Shown piece after piece: positions 1 through 6,826 of a DNA stretch of 33,289 bases (within the stretch, counting starts at the first letter, position 1; the number at the start of each line of letters is the position of its first letter). The translations under genes were made by a program, and so were the position numbers. The notes beneath the pieces were generated by a model that saw only the letters and a list, made by a program, of their open reading frames with translations, searched no databases and was not told the DNA's origin. Source of the stretch: a virus; the IMG/VR virus record IMGVR_UViG_3300044815_000112, positions 1-33,289 of that record; one strand, given 5' to 3'.

Positions 1-8
1 TGGGACGA

Positions 9-251
9 ATGGCTGACCTCCTCGACCGCACTGCCCGGCAGGTCCGGCCCGGCACCGGCCAGGGTCCGATCCACCGCCTGGTCAGCAACCGGTTGGACCG
101 GCGGCAGGGGCGGCTGTACGGCACCCGCTGCGACAAGGTCCTGTCCGGCGTCTCGGGCGCGATGCTCACCACCCACGACGCCACCTGCCTGGCCTGCCTG
201 AGCCCGGGACTGGCACTGCGTGGCCAGGGCCCGGCCGAGGCGAGCGCGTGA
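9..251 (+). CDS. Small cysteine-containing phage protein, possibly 5'-truncated
   Basis: An 80 aa product with three cysteines, one at about residue 41 and a CLAC pair at about 60-63, which suggests one zinc knuckle. The frame stays open to the window's left edge, so the ATG at 9 may be internal and the gene may begin upstream. Its stop overlaps the GTG of the next gene by 4 bp (GTGA), so the two are translationally coupled. I recall similar short proteins from actinobacteriophage early operons but know no function. That it is a real gene is supported by the coupled chain of genes behind it. Confidence 0.55.
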   Translation: MADLLDRTARQVRPGTGQGPIHRLVSNRLDRRQGRLYGTRCDKVLSGVSGAMLTTHDATCLACLSPGLALRGQGPAEASA

Positions 252-397
252 CCCGCCGCCGGGGCGCGTCGAAGAACCGCCGCAACCAGCGCCGCAACGA
301 GGCACGCCGGGCACTGAACGAGGCGCGGCGCGGCCCGGCGGCGATCCCCATCCCCGACCAGATCCAGGCACTCACCGAGGAGACCGACGATGCCTAG
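248..397 (+). CDS. Small basic protein (49 aa)
   Basis: A 49 aa frame starting at GTG 248 inside the stop of the previous gene and ending at TAG 395-397, inside the start of the ParB-like gene (ATG 390). The first 30 residues are very rich in arginine, with asparagine and lysine (MTRRRGASKNRRNQRRNEAR), and the tail is acidic (LTEETDDA). This could be a nucleic-acid-binding peptide. The main support is that it fills the gap exactly, with a 4 bp overlap on one side and 8 bp on the other. No family is recognised. Confidence 0.55.
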   Translation: MTRRRGASKNRRNQRRNEARRALNEARRGPAAIPIPDQIQALTEETDDA

Positions 398-1073
398 CCC
401 TCAAATCACCGGACCGGTCATCCTCAACGGCGCACTGCTCCGTGTCCCCATCGGGATGGTTGTCCCCGGACACAACGCCCGGGGTGACCTTGGAGATCTG
501 CGGGATCTCGCTCAATCGCTGAGCCACCTGGGCCAACAGAAGCCGCTCATCGTGCACCAGCTCCACGACGGCCGGTACGAACTGCTCGACGGACACCGCC
601 GCCATGCCGCAGCGCAGATCGCAGGGCTGCCAGCCGTCGACGTGATCCTGCGCCGCGACCGCGGGCCAGCGATGCGCCTGCAGCAGCAGCTAGCCCTGCA
701 CACCCACGCGCGGGCCTTCAACCCGATGGCCGAGGCCCGCGCCTGCCACACCCTGATGTTCGAGCACAGCATGACCCGACAGCAGATTGCCGCCCAAGTC
801 GGCCGCAGCCCGCTGTGGGTGCGCAACCGCATCTCCCTGGTGCACCTCACCGAGGACGAGCAGGACCGCGTCGCCAGGGGCGAGCTCAGCATCGACTTCG
901 CACTCACCACCTTGGCCGCACGGAGGGCCGGGTACTCCAACCCGAGCCGGCGCAAAGCCGGGACCAAAGCCGCTACGGGCGAGGCCCGCCGGAGCGGCAA
1001 GCACTGCACGACGTGCTCCTGCAGCAGCAACCGGTACTCAGACACCGACGTCCCCGACGGCGACCGTGGATAG
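390..1073 (+). CDS. ParB-like nuclease/CTPase-fold protein with HTH
   Basis: A 227 aa protein with an N-terminal ParB/Srx-type domain. The ParB box II-like motif is GHRRHAA at residues 68-74, corresponding to GERRxRA of chromosomal ParB. A predicted helix-turn-helix follows at about 128-150 (MTRQQIAAQVGRSPLWVRN), as in the ParB/Spo0J KorB-like domain. The C-terminus is unusual, with a cysteine cluster CTTCSC at 206-211. Known ParB proteins bind parS DNA and CTP and work with ParA, but no ParA is visible here. Plasmid-like maintenance, transcription control or nuclease activity are all possible. The stop overlaps the next GTG by 8 bp. Confidence 0.75.
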   Translation: MPSPQITGPVILNGALLRVPIGMVVPGHNARGDLGDLRDLAQSLSHLGQQKPLIVHQLHDGRYELLDGHRRHAAAQIAGLPAVDVILRRDRGPAMRLQQQLALHTHARAFNPMAEARACHTLMFEHSMTRQQIAAQVGRSPLWVRNRISLVHLTEDEQDRVARGELSIDFALTTLAARRAGYSNPSRRKAGTKAATGEARRSGKHCTTCSCSSNRYSDTDVPDGDRG

Positions 1074-1335
1074 GTCCCTGCTCGCTGAGCTGCGCGCCCA
1101 CGCCGCCGAGGTCGTCGAGATCGCACGGCTGCTCACCCTGCAGCAGGCCGGGTGCGCCGTCTGCGGCAGGCCCGCCCGCGAGCTGGTGCCGTGGAAAGAG
1201 GACGGCGTGATCGTCGAGTACCTCGGGCCCACCTGCCACCGGCGCCGGGTCGAGGCCGAGCACGACGCGCCGGCGCTCGACGGGTTCCGGCCGGTCCGGA
1301 CCACCGAGGCGTTCCAGAAGGCGGGGCTGCTGTGA
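1066..1335 (+). CDS. Small zinc-finger-like protein (89 aa)
   Basis: Starts at GTG 1066, inside the end of the ParB-like gene, and gives 89 aa. An amphipathic helix at 5-30 is followed by a CAVC pair at about 31-34 and a later cysteine and histidine (GPTCHRRR), a plausible CCCH zinc site. Longer versions of this frame start inside the ParB gene and are rejected because of the overlap. The stop overlaps the next GTG by 4 bp. Function unknown. It belongs to the large set of cysteine-pair proteins in this operon. Confidence 0.6.
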   Translation: MDRSLLAELRAHAAEVVEIARLLTLQQAGCAVCGRPARELVPWKEDGVIVEYLGPTCHRRRVEAEHDAPALDGFRPVRTTEAFQKAGLL

Positions 1336-1613
1336 CTGACCAGGGCTGGATGGTCGACGACCTCGAGGACTACTGGGATGACGACCCTTACGACGACCGC
1401 GAGCCCGGCGAGCCCGACTGCTGGGCCTGCTGGAGCTCGGAGGCCGGGTCGTGCTGGTCATGCGGCGGCCTTCCACCGGCGCGTATCCGCCGTCGGCTGG
1501 CCCGGCGCTGGCGGCAGCAGCGGAAGCAGTGGCGCAAGACCGCCCGCCACGCCAACGACCGGTTCTGGCAGGCCCGCAACCGGCCTGCCTTCGACGACGA
1601 GGCGCCGTTCTGA
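1332..1613 (+). CDS. Small acidic/basic protein with two cysteine pairs
   Basis: A 93 aa protein from GTG 1332, coupled by a GTGA overlap. The first 30 residues are highly acidic (DDLEDYWDDDPYDD), followed by CWAC and CWSC pairs that could hold one zinc, and then a strongly basic segment (RRRLARRWRQQRKQWRK). The two-sided charge suggests a nucleic-acid or protein adaptor, but this is inference. The final TGA shares its A with the ATG of the next gene. No family is recognised. Confidence 0.6.
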   Translation: MTDQGWMVDDLEDYWDDDPYDDREPGEPDCWACWSSEAGSCWSCGGLPPARIRRRLARRWRQQRKQWRKTARHANDRFWQARNRPAFDDEAPF

Positions 1614-1960
1614 TGGCCATGATCGACCCGACCGACGAGATGCGCGCTGCTTTCGACCAGGCCCCGGCGGCTGACGTCGGCTGCTACTGCGCGATCTGCC
1701 TCAACCACCGCCTGGCCGCCGTGCTCGCCATCGTCGAGCGCGACCGCTGCCTCAAGCCGCGCGGGCACGTCTTCCACCCGCTGGCCAAGCCGCCGCGGCT
1801 CAGTGGCCGGGGCGTGTCCCACCCGCACTTCTGCGTCAGCTGTTCCGACGGCGAGAAGGCGGGGCCGGGCTGCGCGAACTGCCGCTCCACCGGCTTTGAC
1901 CAGTCGCCGTGGCCGGATTGCGAGCAGTGCCGGTTCGCTCGACGGGTGGCCGCGCCATGA
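1613..1960 (+). CDS. Multi-cysteine zinc-ribbon-like protein (115 aa)
   Basis: Starts at ATG 1613 in a TGATG overlap; ATG 1619 two codons later is an alternative. It carries four clusters: CYCAIC near residue 23, HFCVSC near 75, CANC near 89 and DCEQC near 103. That is enough for two or more zinc sites, in a pattern reminiscent of DnaJ-type or rubredoxin-like knuckles. Positions 4-10 (DPTDEMR) resemble the start of the next gene (EATDEMV), so the pair may be ancient duplicates. Function unknown. Confidence 0.6.
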   Translation: MAMIDPTDEMRAAFDQAPAADVGCYCAICLNHRLAAVLAIVERDRCLKPRGHVFHPLAKPPRLSGRGVSHPHFCVSCSDGEKAGPGCANCRSTGFDQSPWPDCEQCRFARRVAAP

Positions 1961-2280
1961 TCGAGGCGACCGACGAGATGGTGCAGCTGGCGCTCGACGT
2001 CTTCCTGGTCTCGCCGACGGACAACATCGCGCAGATCGACGCCGGGATGGCCAAGGCCCTGGCCGCCGTGCTCGCCGTGTTCGTCCAGCGCATTGAAGGG
2101 CCGCGCAGCACCGGCCTGTGCGACTGCGACGACGTGGACGGCGACCCGATCAGCCCGCGCACCGGCCAGACGATGGACCACCACTGCGACTGCCTCGCGG
2201 TCGAGACGGCGGCCGTGCTGCTCGGCGACGCCAGCAAGACGCAGCACGCCAACGCGTGCAGCTGCCAGGACACGCCATGA
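1957..2280 (+). CDS. Cysteine-rich hypothetical protein (107 aa)
   Basis: Starts at ATG 1957 (ATGA overlap) and gives 107 aa. The N-terminal half is helical (VQLALDVF, MAKALAAVLAVF). The C-terminal half has CDCDD, HHCDC and CSC clusters, a likely metal site. The opening EATDEM resembles the previous gene's DPTDEM. The stop overlaps the next ATG by 4 bp. No recognised family; a small early phage protein. Confidence 0.6.
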   Translation: MIEATDEMVQLALDVFLVSPTDNIAQIDAGMAKALAAVLAVFVQRIEGPRSTGLCDCDDVDGDPISPRTGQTMDHHCDCLAVETAAVLLGDASKTQHANACSCQDTP

Positions 2281-2543
2281 ACCAGCCCACCCGCGAGCAC
2301 CGGCGCGAGATCTGGTCCTCGCTCTGCATCGGCTACGACGCCGTCAGCGGCATCGAGTGGGCCAAGGCCCTCGACGGCGGCCAGGCCGTCGGCACCTGCT
2401 CCGCGTGCCAGCAGCTGCTCAAGCCGCTGCCGCCCGAGGAGGTCGGCCACCGCGTCGTCTACCCGGCGCGGTGCGTCGGCTGCGGGCGCGAGGTCTCCGG
2501 CATGGGACCACGGCCGGCCAAGGCGAAGGGCGGCGAGGCATGA
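2277..2543 (+). CDS. Small CxxC zinc-ribbon protein (88 aa)
   Basis: An 88 aa protein from ATG 2277 (ATGA coupling). Two CxxC pairs, CSAC near residue 42 and CVGC near 65, are about 20 residues apart, a classic four-cysteine zinc ribbon. The C-terminal AKAKGGEA is encoded by the first copy of a 20-bp-period duplication that also creates the seven-codon frame that follows. Function unknown. Confidence 0.6.
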   Translation: MNQPTREHRREIWSSLCIGYDAVSGIEWAKALDGGQAVGTCSACQQLLKPLPPEEVGHRVVYPARCVGCGREVSGMGPRPAKAKGGEA

Positions 2544-2563
2544 AGAAGGGCGGCGAGGCATGA
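2525..2563 (+). repeat. Tandem duplication of a stop/start junction
   Basis: The 19 bases at 2525-2543 recur exactly at 2545-2563 (period 20). Each copy carries an SD-like GGCGAGG followed by ATGA, in which the stop of one frame overlaps the start of the next. Between the copies lies a seven-codon frame (2540-2563, MKKGGEA). Removing one copy would couple the 88 aa gene directly to the 30 aa gene. Confidence 0.85.
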
Positions 2564-2652
2564 GGTGGCTGCGTCGGTACGGCATCTGCTGGCGACACCG
2601 GCGGTTCTGGCGCTACGCCTGCCGTCGCTGCCAGGCGGTGAGGTACCAGTGA
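2560..2652 (+). CDS. Very small basic CxxC protein (30 aa)
   Basis: A 30 aa frame from ATG 2560 to TGA 2652. It is very rich in arginine, tryptophan and tyrosine, with a cysteine at residue 10, a histidine at 13 and a CRRC pair at 21-24, so a minimal CHCC metal knuckle is conceivable. The start has an SD-like GGCGAGG in the second copy of the duplication. The stop overlaps the next GTG by 4 bp. Coupling on both sides is the main argument for a real gene. Confidence 0.5.
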   Translation: MRWLRRYGICWRHRRFWRYACRRCQAVRYQ

Positions 2653-2963
2653 GCACCGACGACCCGTTCCGCTGCATCTGCGACCCGGATGACCTGTTCG
2701 AGCCGCCTGACCCCAGGCCCCGTGCGGTCGAGGGCTGCCCGGCCCATCGCGCTCGCCGGGCAGCACAGCAGTTCGCGCTTTGTCGGGCCCGGACCGGGGT
2801 GATCTGGAAGCTCGGCGGCGAGGTCTGCTCCTGCGTCCGGATCGTCGGCCACCCCGAGGCCGACCACCCGGCGGGTGATTGGCACGTCGGCGACTGCGGT
2901 GCCTGGTTCGTCGACAGCGTCGTGCGCTGGCGGCCGGGCCAGGCCGAGAAGGGGGACGCCTGA
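2649..2963 (+). CDS. Cysteine-containing hypothetical protein (104 aa)
   Basis: Starts at GTG 2649 (GTGA overlap) and gives 104 aa. Cysteines occur in CIC near residue 9, a single C near 30, CSC near 60 and a late C near 83. Histidines lie in PEADHPAGDWHVGDC. The tail WFVDSVVRWRPG looks like a folded beta segment. This is the last gene of the first coupled run: a 53 bp gap follows before the second ParB-like gene. Function not recognised. Confidence 0.6.
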   Translation: MSTDDPFRCICDPDDLFEPPDPRPRAVEGCPAHRARRAAQQFALCRARTGVIWKLGGEVCSCVRIVGHPEADHPAGDWHVGDCGAWFVDSVVRWRPGQAEKGDA

Positions 2964-3016
2964 CACCGGCCAGCGTCAGTCCTTGATCAGCACCAACAAC
3001 TACGGGGCGGAAGGAG

Positions 3017-3916
3017 ATGAGTTACCGAGTGGAGTTCATCGTGAAAGAGATCGACATCAACTGGGTGAAGGTGGTCGGGCGTCACCGCAAGGACGTCGGA
3101 GACCTGACCGAACTGGTGAGGTCCATCGGGGAGGTCGGCCTTCTCAACCCGATCACGGTCACTGAGGACGGCTCGCTGGTCGCCGGCCAGCGGCGACTGG
3201 AGGCGTTCCGGAAACTCGGCCTTGACGCCATCCCTGCCCATGTCGCCTTCGACCAGGGTGATGCGGTCGAGCGGCTCATCGCCGAACGGGACGAGAACAC
3301 TGCTCGCAAGCAGATGACACCCGAGGAGCTGGTGTCGCTCGGCAAGGCGCTGGAGGCGCTGGAGGCCCCGAAGGCCAAGGAACGGCAGCGGGATGCCGGT
3401 CGAGAGTACGGCCGGGGGAATAGCTCAGGTTCAGATGAACACAAGCTTTCCGATCTTCCGGAAAGGAAGTCGTCCTTCGGCCCCGCTCGTAACGCGGTGG
3501 CCGAGGCGATCGGCATGTCGTCGACCTCGTACTACCGGGCGCGGACCGTGGTTGATGCCGCGAACGACCCGACCGCATCGCCCGAGGATCAGCGCGTGGC
3601 CGCGATCGCGCTGGCCGAGATGAACGAGTCCGGCAAGGTCAGCGGCGCGTACGAGAAGGTCATCGGCGCGCGCCCGGTCGACGGGCCGCCGCGATCGAAG
3701 TACTCGCTCGACAAGCCAGCCGGCCAGCGCCGCGCGATCGGCAATGCCGCCACGACCCTGTCCGGGATCGCACACGGACTCAGGCAGCTCACCGCGATTC
3801 ATCCGGAGATCACAAACGTCGAGGCCGCCCAGTGGGTGGACGGCCTCAGCGATTCGCGTCACGCGATTTCCCTGCTCATCAAGATGCTCAAGGAGCGTAC
3901 CAATGCTGAAGTCTGA
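3017..3916 (+). CDS. ParB N-terminal-domain protein, second of three
   Basis: A 299 aa protein. The ParB-like N-terminal domain spans about 10-95, with a box I-like GLLNPITV segment at about 41-48 and GQRRLEA at 57-63. A helix-turn-helix-like segment lies at about 155-180 (AVAEAIGMSSTSYYRAR). The C-terminal 100 residues are helical. GGAAGGAG ends directly at ATG 3017, leaving no spacer. GTG 3029, 12 bases downstream, would have an over-long spacer, so the true start is uncertain between them. A DNA-binding regulator or partition-like role is inferred; no ParA partner is visible. It overlaps the next gene by 14 bp. Confidence 0.75.
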   Translation: MSYRVEFIVKEIDINWVKVVGRHRKDVGDLTELVRSIGEVGLLNPITVTEDGSLVAGQRRLEAFRKLGLDAIPAHVAFDQGDAVERLIAERDENTARKQMTPEELVSLGKALEALEAPKAKERQRDAGREYGRGNSSGSDEHKLSDLPERKSSFGPARNAVAEAIGMSSTSYYRARTVVDAANDPTASPEDQRVAAIALAEMNESGKVSGAYEKVIGARPVDGPPRSKYSLDKPAGQRRAIGNAATTLSGIAHGLRQLTAIHPEITNVEAAQWVDGLSDSRHAISLLIKMLKERTNAEV

Positions 3917-4667
3917 AATTCGACGGCTCAAGGCCGACCAGCTGATGGTCGACCCCGCGATTCAGCGCAATCTCGACCAGCGGCGAGTGGCCAAGATGGC
4001 ATCGGAGTACGACCCTGAGGCGGTCGGCGTCCTCACCGTTTCCCGCCGCGACAACGGCAGCTACCACATCGTCGACGGACAGCACCGTCACGCCGCTGCG
4101 CGCACCGTCGAGGGCGACAAGGTGGAGCTGACGTGCCGCGTCTTCTCGGGTCTGACCGACCAGGACGAGGCCCGCCTGTTCCGGTGGCTCAACAACACCG
4201 CGAAGCCGCAGGCCATCGACCTGTTCCGGGTCAAGGTCATCGAAGGCGACCCGGCAGCGACCGAGATCGAGCGCATGATCACCGGCCTCGGCTGGGAAAT
4301 CCGGCTCTCCAACGGCGGACACTCCTTCGCCGCAATCACCGCCGCTGACCGGATCTACCGGGCCGACCCGACGGCCGTCGAGCGGTCGCTGGCGACCATC
4401 ACCCGGGCCTGGGGCTTCGACGAGATCGACGGCCGCGTCTTCGAGGGCCTCGGTCTCCTCTACGCCCGCCACGGGTCCGCCATCGACCTCGGGGCCCTCG
4501 CTGAGCGCCTGGCCGTTTCCCCGGGCGGTCAGATGGCGCTACTCGGCCGGGCCCGCGGACTCTCCGACCTGCTCCGGATCAAGGTGCCCTCGGCCGTCGC
4601 GGAGGTGACCACGGAGCTCTACAACGTCAAGCGCAAGACCAAGGCCCTGCCCGCCTGGCGCTCCTAG
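3903..4667 (+). CDS. DGQHR-type ParB-fold protein (DUF6551-like)
   Basis: A 254 aa protein from ATG 3903, with SD AAGGAG at 3890-3895, starting inside the previous gene's 3' end. The N-terminal domain has a ParB-like arrangement, with the signature DGQHRHAAA at 58-66. The DGQHR motif is the one seen in DndB-like and other ParB-superfamily proteins. I recall a phage family DUF6551 with this look. Helical segments follow to the end. It forms a cassette with the preceding ParB-like gene, so the two may act together. The biochemical activity is unknown. Confidence 0.65.
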   Translation: MLKSEIRRLKADQLMVDPAIQRNLDQRRVAKMASEYDPEAVGVLTVSRRDNGSYHIVDGQHRHAAARTVEGDKVELTCRVFSGLTDQDEARLFRWLNNTAKPQAIDLFRVKVIEGDPAATEIERMITGLGWEIRLSNGGHSFAAITAADRIYRADPTAVERSLATITRAWGFDEIDGRVFEGLGLLYARHGSAIDLGALAERLAVSPGGQMALLGRARGLSDLLRIKVPSAVAEVTTELYNVKRKTKALPAWRS

Positions 4668-4684
4668 TCCCCCCGCTCCACCCT

Positions 4685-4712
4685 GGCCGGCCCGCTGAGA
4701 TGCGGGCCGGCC
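4685..4712 (+). terminator. GC-rich hairpin between DGQHR gene and replication gene
   Basis: A perfect 11 bp stem, GGCCGGCCCGC paired with GCGGGCCGGCC, encloses a 6 nt loop (TGAGAT). No T-run follows, so this is a U-less or attenuating terminator, or an RNA processing site, between two gene blocks. Confidence 0.55.
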
Positions 4713-4738
4713 TCCCCACCCACTGGGAGATCAACTCG

Positions 4739-5506
4739 ATGCCATGGTTCAAGGTGGACGACTCGTTCCACGCTCACCCCAAGGTGCTCGCAACCGACGC
4801 AGACGCGCTCGGTCTGTGGGTAGTCGCTGGGGCCTGGTCCAGCTCGCACCTCACCGATGGGTTCGTGCCTGATCACGCCTTGCCGCGACTACTCCCCGAC
4901 TCGGCAACGCTCGCTCGGAAGCTGGTCGCCGCGGGGCTGTGGCGCAAGGTGCGAGGCGGCTACCGATTCCATGACTGGAGCAGCTACAACCCCGAGTCCG
5001 GAACGGTACTGGCTGAGCGCGAGGCCGCCCGTGAACGCATGCGGGCGGTCCGTGCGAAGCGCAAACAAACCGAAACGAACGGCCATCGAGGCGACTTCGA
5101 GCAAGGCCTGAACAAAGGTCGAGGAAACGACGAGAAACGGGCGAAAAAAGACGGGAGCGCAGGTCAAGACCGGAATCGTTCGCCCGAACAACCGGCGAAC
5201 GTTCGGGGTGTGTTCGGCAACCCCGACCCGACCCGACCCGACCTTATAGGGGGCGCTCTAGGTGATCCCCTTACGCCGCCTGGGCGCGAACCGCCTCCCC
5301 CTCGATGCCCCGAACACCTCGACAACCCCGATCCGCCGCCCTGCGGAGCGTGCGCCGACGCCCGCCGAGCACGGACCCGCCGGGAGCTCGCCGACTCCGC
5401 CCGGCGCCGAACCGCCCCGCAATGCCGGACCCACCGCGGCCAGCCGGCCGGCAACTGCGGCCTCTGCCGCGCCGACGCCCTGGCCGCCCCCGACGAGGAG
5501 GACTGA
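4739..5506 (+). CDS. Replication-initiator-like winged-helix protein
   Basis: A 255 aa protein. I chose ATG 4739 rather than the in-frame ATG 4700 because 4700 lies inside the hairpin, GGGAGA precedes 4739 at good spacing, and MPWFKVDDSFHAHPK is the usual beginning of this phage family. Residues 1-95 look like the winged-helix domain of DnaD/replisome-organizer-type proteins. A low-complexity charged linker covers about 95-190. The C-terminus has two tandem CxxH...CxxC knuckles (CPEH/CGAC and CRTH/CGLC). The family is thought to start phage DNA replication; the linker DNA may hold the origin. The role is inferred. Confidence 0.6.
   Translation: MPWFKVDDSFHAHPKVLATDADALGLWVVAGAWSSSHLTDGFVPDHALPRLLPDSATLARKLVAAGLWRKVRGGYRFHDWSSYNPESGTVLAEREAARERMRAVRAKRKQTETNGHRGDFEQGLNKGRGNDEKRAKKDGSAGQDRNRSPEQPANVRGVFGNPDPTRPDLIGGALGDPLTPPGREPPPPRCPEHLDNPDPPPCGACADARRARTRRELADSARRRTAPQCRTHRGQPAGNCGLCRADALAAPDEED
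5178..5217 (+). repeat. Cluster of GTTCG/CGAAC motifs, candidate replication origin
   Basis: Within 40 bp lie five copies of GTTCG or its complement CGAAC, at 5178, 5185, 5196, 5201 and 5212. They form two dyads: GTTCG-CC-CGAAC (5178-5189) and the perfect palindrome CGAACGTTCG (5196-5205). The cluster sits in the low-complexity linker of the replication-like gene, next to a lower-GC stretch (about 5040-5180) and a CCCGA 5-mer array (about 5222-5242). Origin function is inference by analogy with lambda O. Confidence 0.45.
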
Positions 5507-5508
5507 CG

Positions 5509-5736
5509 ATGCCCCTGCCCGAATCCCGCATCTGCGGGCACTGCCAGCGCCCCATGCGCGGCATGGCCTCCGCCGGAAGCACCTGGCTGTGCCACCCCGA
5601 CGACGGCATGGACTGCTACCGGCTCGTCACCCTCTACGGCCACCGGGTGCCCTGCGAGCGGCTCGACGCCGACCGGGCCTACTTCGAGGCCGTCGACGAG
5701 CTGGTCGCCACCCTGAACGAAACGGAGGAGCCCTGA
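5509..5736 (+). CDS. Small zinc-finger-like protein (75 aa)
   Basis: Starts at ATG 5509, 2 bp after the previous stop, with SD GAGGAGGA. The 75 aa product has a CGHC pair at 9-12, then CHPDDGMDC at about 28-36, a four-cysteine arrangement suited to one zinc. The C-terminal half is an acidic helix. The stop overlaps the next ATG by one base (TGATG). Function not recognised. Confidence 0.6.
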   Translation: MPLPESRICGHCQRPMRGMASAGSTWLCHPDDGMDCYRLVTLYGHRVPCERLDADRAYFEAVDELVATLNETEEP

Positions 5737-5831
5737 TGCCGCTGTTCGGCGCAAACGAGCCGGGCGGCCCACGCAGCACGCTCGGCGACCTGATCGTCAT
5801 GCACGGGCCGTACGACCCGGAGGTCTCCTGA
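5736..5831 (+). CDS. Short hypothetical peptide (31 aa)
   Basis: A 31 aa frame from ATG 5736 to TGA 5831, linked by single-base TGATG overlaps to the genes on both sides, with CGGAGGAG upstream as a good SD. No motif is present beyond an internal LGDLIVMHGPYDP segment. It is kept because it fills the interval exactly and has a strong ribosome site. It may serve mainly to couple translation. Confidence 0.45.
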   Translation: MPLFGANEPGGPRSTLGDLIVMHGPYDPEVS

Positions 5832-6004
5832 TGCCCCGCCTGCTCGCCCACTTCCGCCGCCGCGCCAAGGTGGAGATCACCTGCCCGCACGGCCGGTTCA
5901 TTCCCGGCACGTACCGCCTCGGCAGCCCGGTCAGTCGCTACGGGTGCAAGCACTGCGGGTTCGAGGTCCGCATCTCGACGCATAAGGGCGAGGTGGACTG
6001 GTGA
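5831..6004 (+). CDS. Small CxxC protein (57 aa)
   Basis: A 57 aa frame from ATG 5831 (TGATG overlap) to TGA 6004. A basic N-terminus (FRRRAK) precedes CPHGRF at 18-23 and CKHC at 39-42, which form a zinc-ribbon pattern. The end (FEVRISTHKGEVDW) looks like a closing beta strand. The stop overlaps the next GTG by 4 bp. Unknown function. Confidence 0.55.
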   Translation: MPRLLAHFRRRAKVEITCPHGRFIPGTYRLGSPVSRYGCKHCGFEVRISTHKGEVDW

Positions 6005-6375
6005 CCGACCTGCGCGACCAGCTCGCCGACTTCGAGGCTGCCGCCCGCCGCCTGCTCACGACCACTCCTCGTCGCCTGGTGCTGGTCCACGTCAAGCCCG
6101 CCACCTGCCACCCCGAGCGACCCGTCAACGCCCGCGGCCTCTGCTACTCGTGCTACCAGACCCACTGGCAGAACGGCACCCTCGACCAGTTCCCCACCAA
6201 GCGCCGCCAGCGCACCCGGGCCGACTTCGTCGCCGACTACGAGCTGCTGCGCTCCGAGGGCTACCCCCGGCGCGTCATCGCCGACCGGCTCGGCATGCAG
6301 CCCGAAGCCGTCCACCGGGCCTACAGCCGGGCCGTCCGCGCCGGCGCCCTCACCCCCGACCGGAGGACCGCGTGA
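6001..6375 (+). CDS. Zinc-motif plus HTH-like protein (124 aa)
   Basis: A 124 aa protein from GTG 6001. The middle carries a cysteine motif, TCHPERPVNARGLCYSCY at about 36-53, similar to the knuckle in some HNH and transposase-associated proteins in which an ARGLC segment precedes a second ligand. The C-terminal half resembles a helix-turn-helix (EGYPRRVIADRLGMQPEAVH), as in sigma-like or resolvase HTHs. No HNH catalytic triad is visible, so a DNA-binding regulator is more likely than a nuclease. Confidence 0.55.
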   Translation: MTDLRDQLADFEAAARRLLTTTPRRLVLVHVKPATCHPERPVNARGLCYSCYQTHWQNGTLDQFPTKRRQRTRADFVADYELLRSEGYPRRVIADRLGMQPEAVHRAYSRAVRAGALTPDRRTA

Positions 6376-6575
6376 AGCTGCACCCCCGCACGATGCCCGT
6401 CCAGCGCGCCTCGCTGGAGATCCGCCGGGCCCTCGACGACGCGCAGGAGCGCCACGGCCTCACCGACGTCGAGATGCTCCGCGTGCTGTTCGAGCACCAG
6501 ACGACAATCTCGAAGTACCTGCTCCGCGACGAGCGCCACCCCGGCGAGCCCGACCGAAAGGCGGACGAAGCGTGA
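6372..6575 (+). CDS. Small helical protein (67 aa)
   Basis: Starts at GTG 6372 (GTGA overlap, SD GGAGG upstream) and gives 67 aa. It is predicted to be mostly helical (IRRALDDAQERHGLTDVEMLRVLFEH, shown here only by its ends IRRALDD and LRVLFEH). It contains no cysteine, unlike most neighbours. I recall similar conserved short actinophage proteins but no function. It is coupled to the XRE-like gene downstream. Confidence 0.55.
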   Translation: MKLHPRTMPVQRASLEIRRALDDAQERHGLTDVEMLRVLFEHQTTISKYLLRDERHPGEPDRKADEA

Positions 6576-6826
6576 GCACCAAGCCCGGCCGCCAGCAGCT
6601 CAGCGGCTACGTCATGGCCAGCTACAACCACGCCATCGCCACCCTCGGCGCGGCCCGGGAAAGCCAGGGCATCTCGCAGAACGCCCTCGGCCGCCGCGCC
6701 GGGTGGGCGCCGGCCACGGTGTCCAACGCGCTCACCGGCGAGCACGAGGTGCGCGGCTCGCGGCTGTTCGAGCTCGCCGACGCGCTGGGCTACGACCTGG
6801 CGCTGATCCCGACGGAGGACGCGTGA
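6572..6826 (+). CDS. XRE-family helix-turn-helix regulator
   Basis: An 84 aa protein from GTG 6572, coupled by GTGA to the upstream gene. Residues 24-80 form a Cro/C1-type HTH domain: LGAARESQGISQNALGRRAG, then WAPATVSNALTGE as turn and recognition helix, and a hydrophobic closing segment LFELADALGYDLALIP. It has no oligomerisation or protease domain, so it is a Cro-sized regulator. Its place inside the early operon suggests control of early or lysogenic transcription. The operator is not identified. Confidence 0.75.
   Translation: MSTKPGRQQLSGYVMASYNHAIATLGAARESQGISQNALGRRAGWAPATVSNALTGEHEVRGSRLFELADALGYDLALIPTEDA

Noticed and set aside
4700-4738. Upstream ATG for the replication-like protein
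   Set aside because: It lies within the hairpin at 4685-4712 and lacks a ribosome site; ATG 4739 has both an SD and the family-typical beginning.
5196-5205. CGAACGTTCG as a LexA/SOS box
   Set aside because: The actinobacterial box needs about four bases between GAAC and GTTC; here there are none, and the site is inside a coding region.
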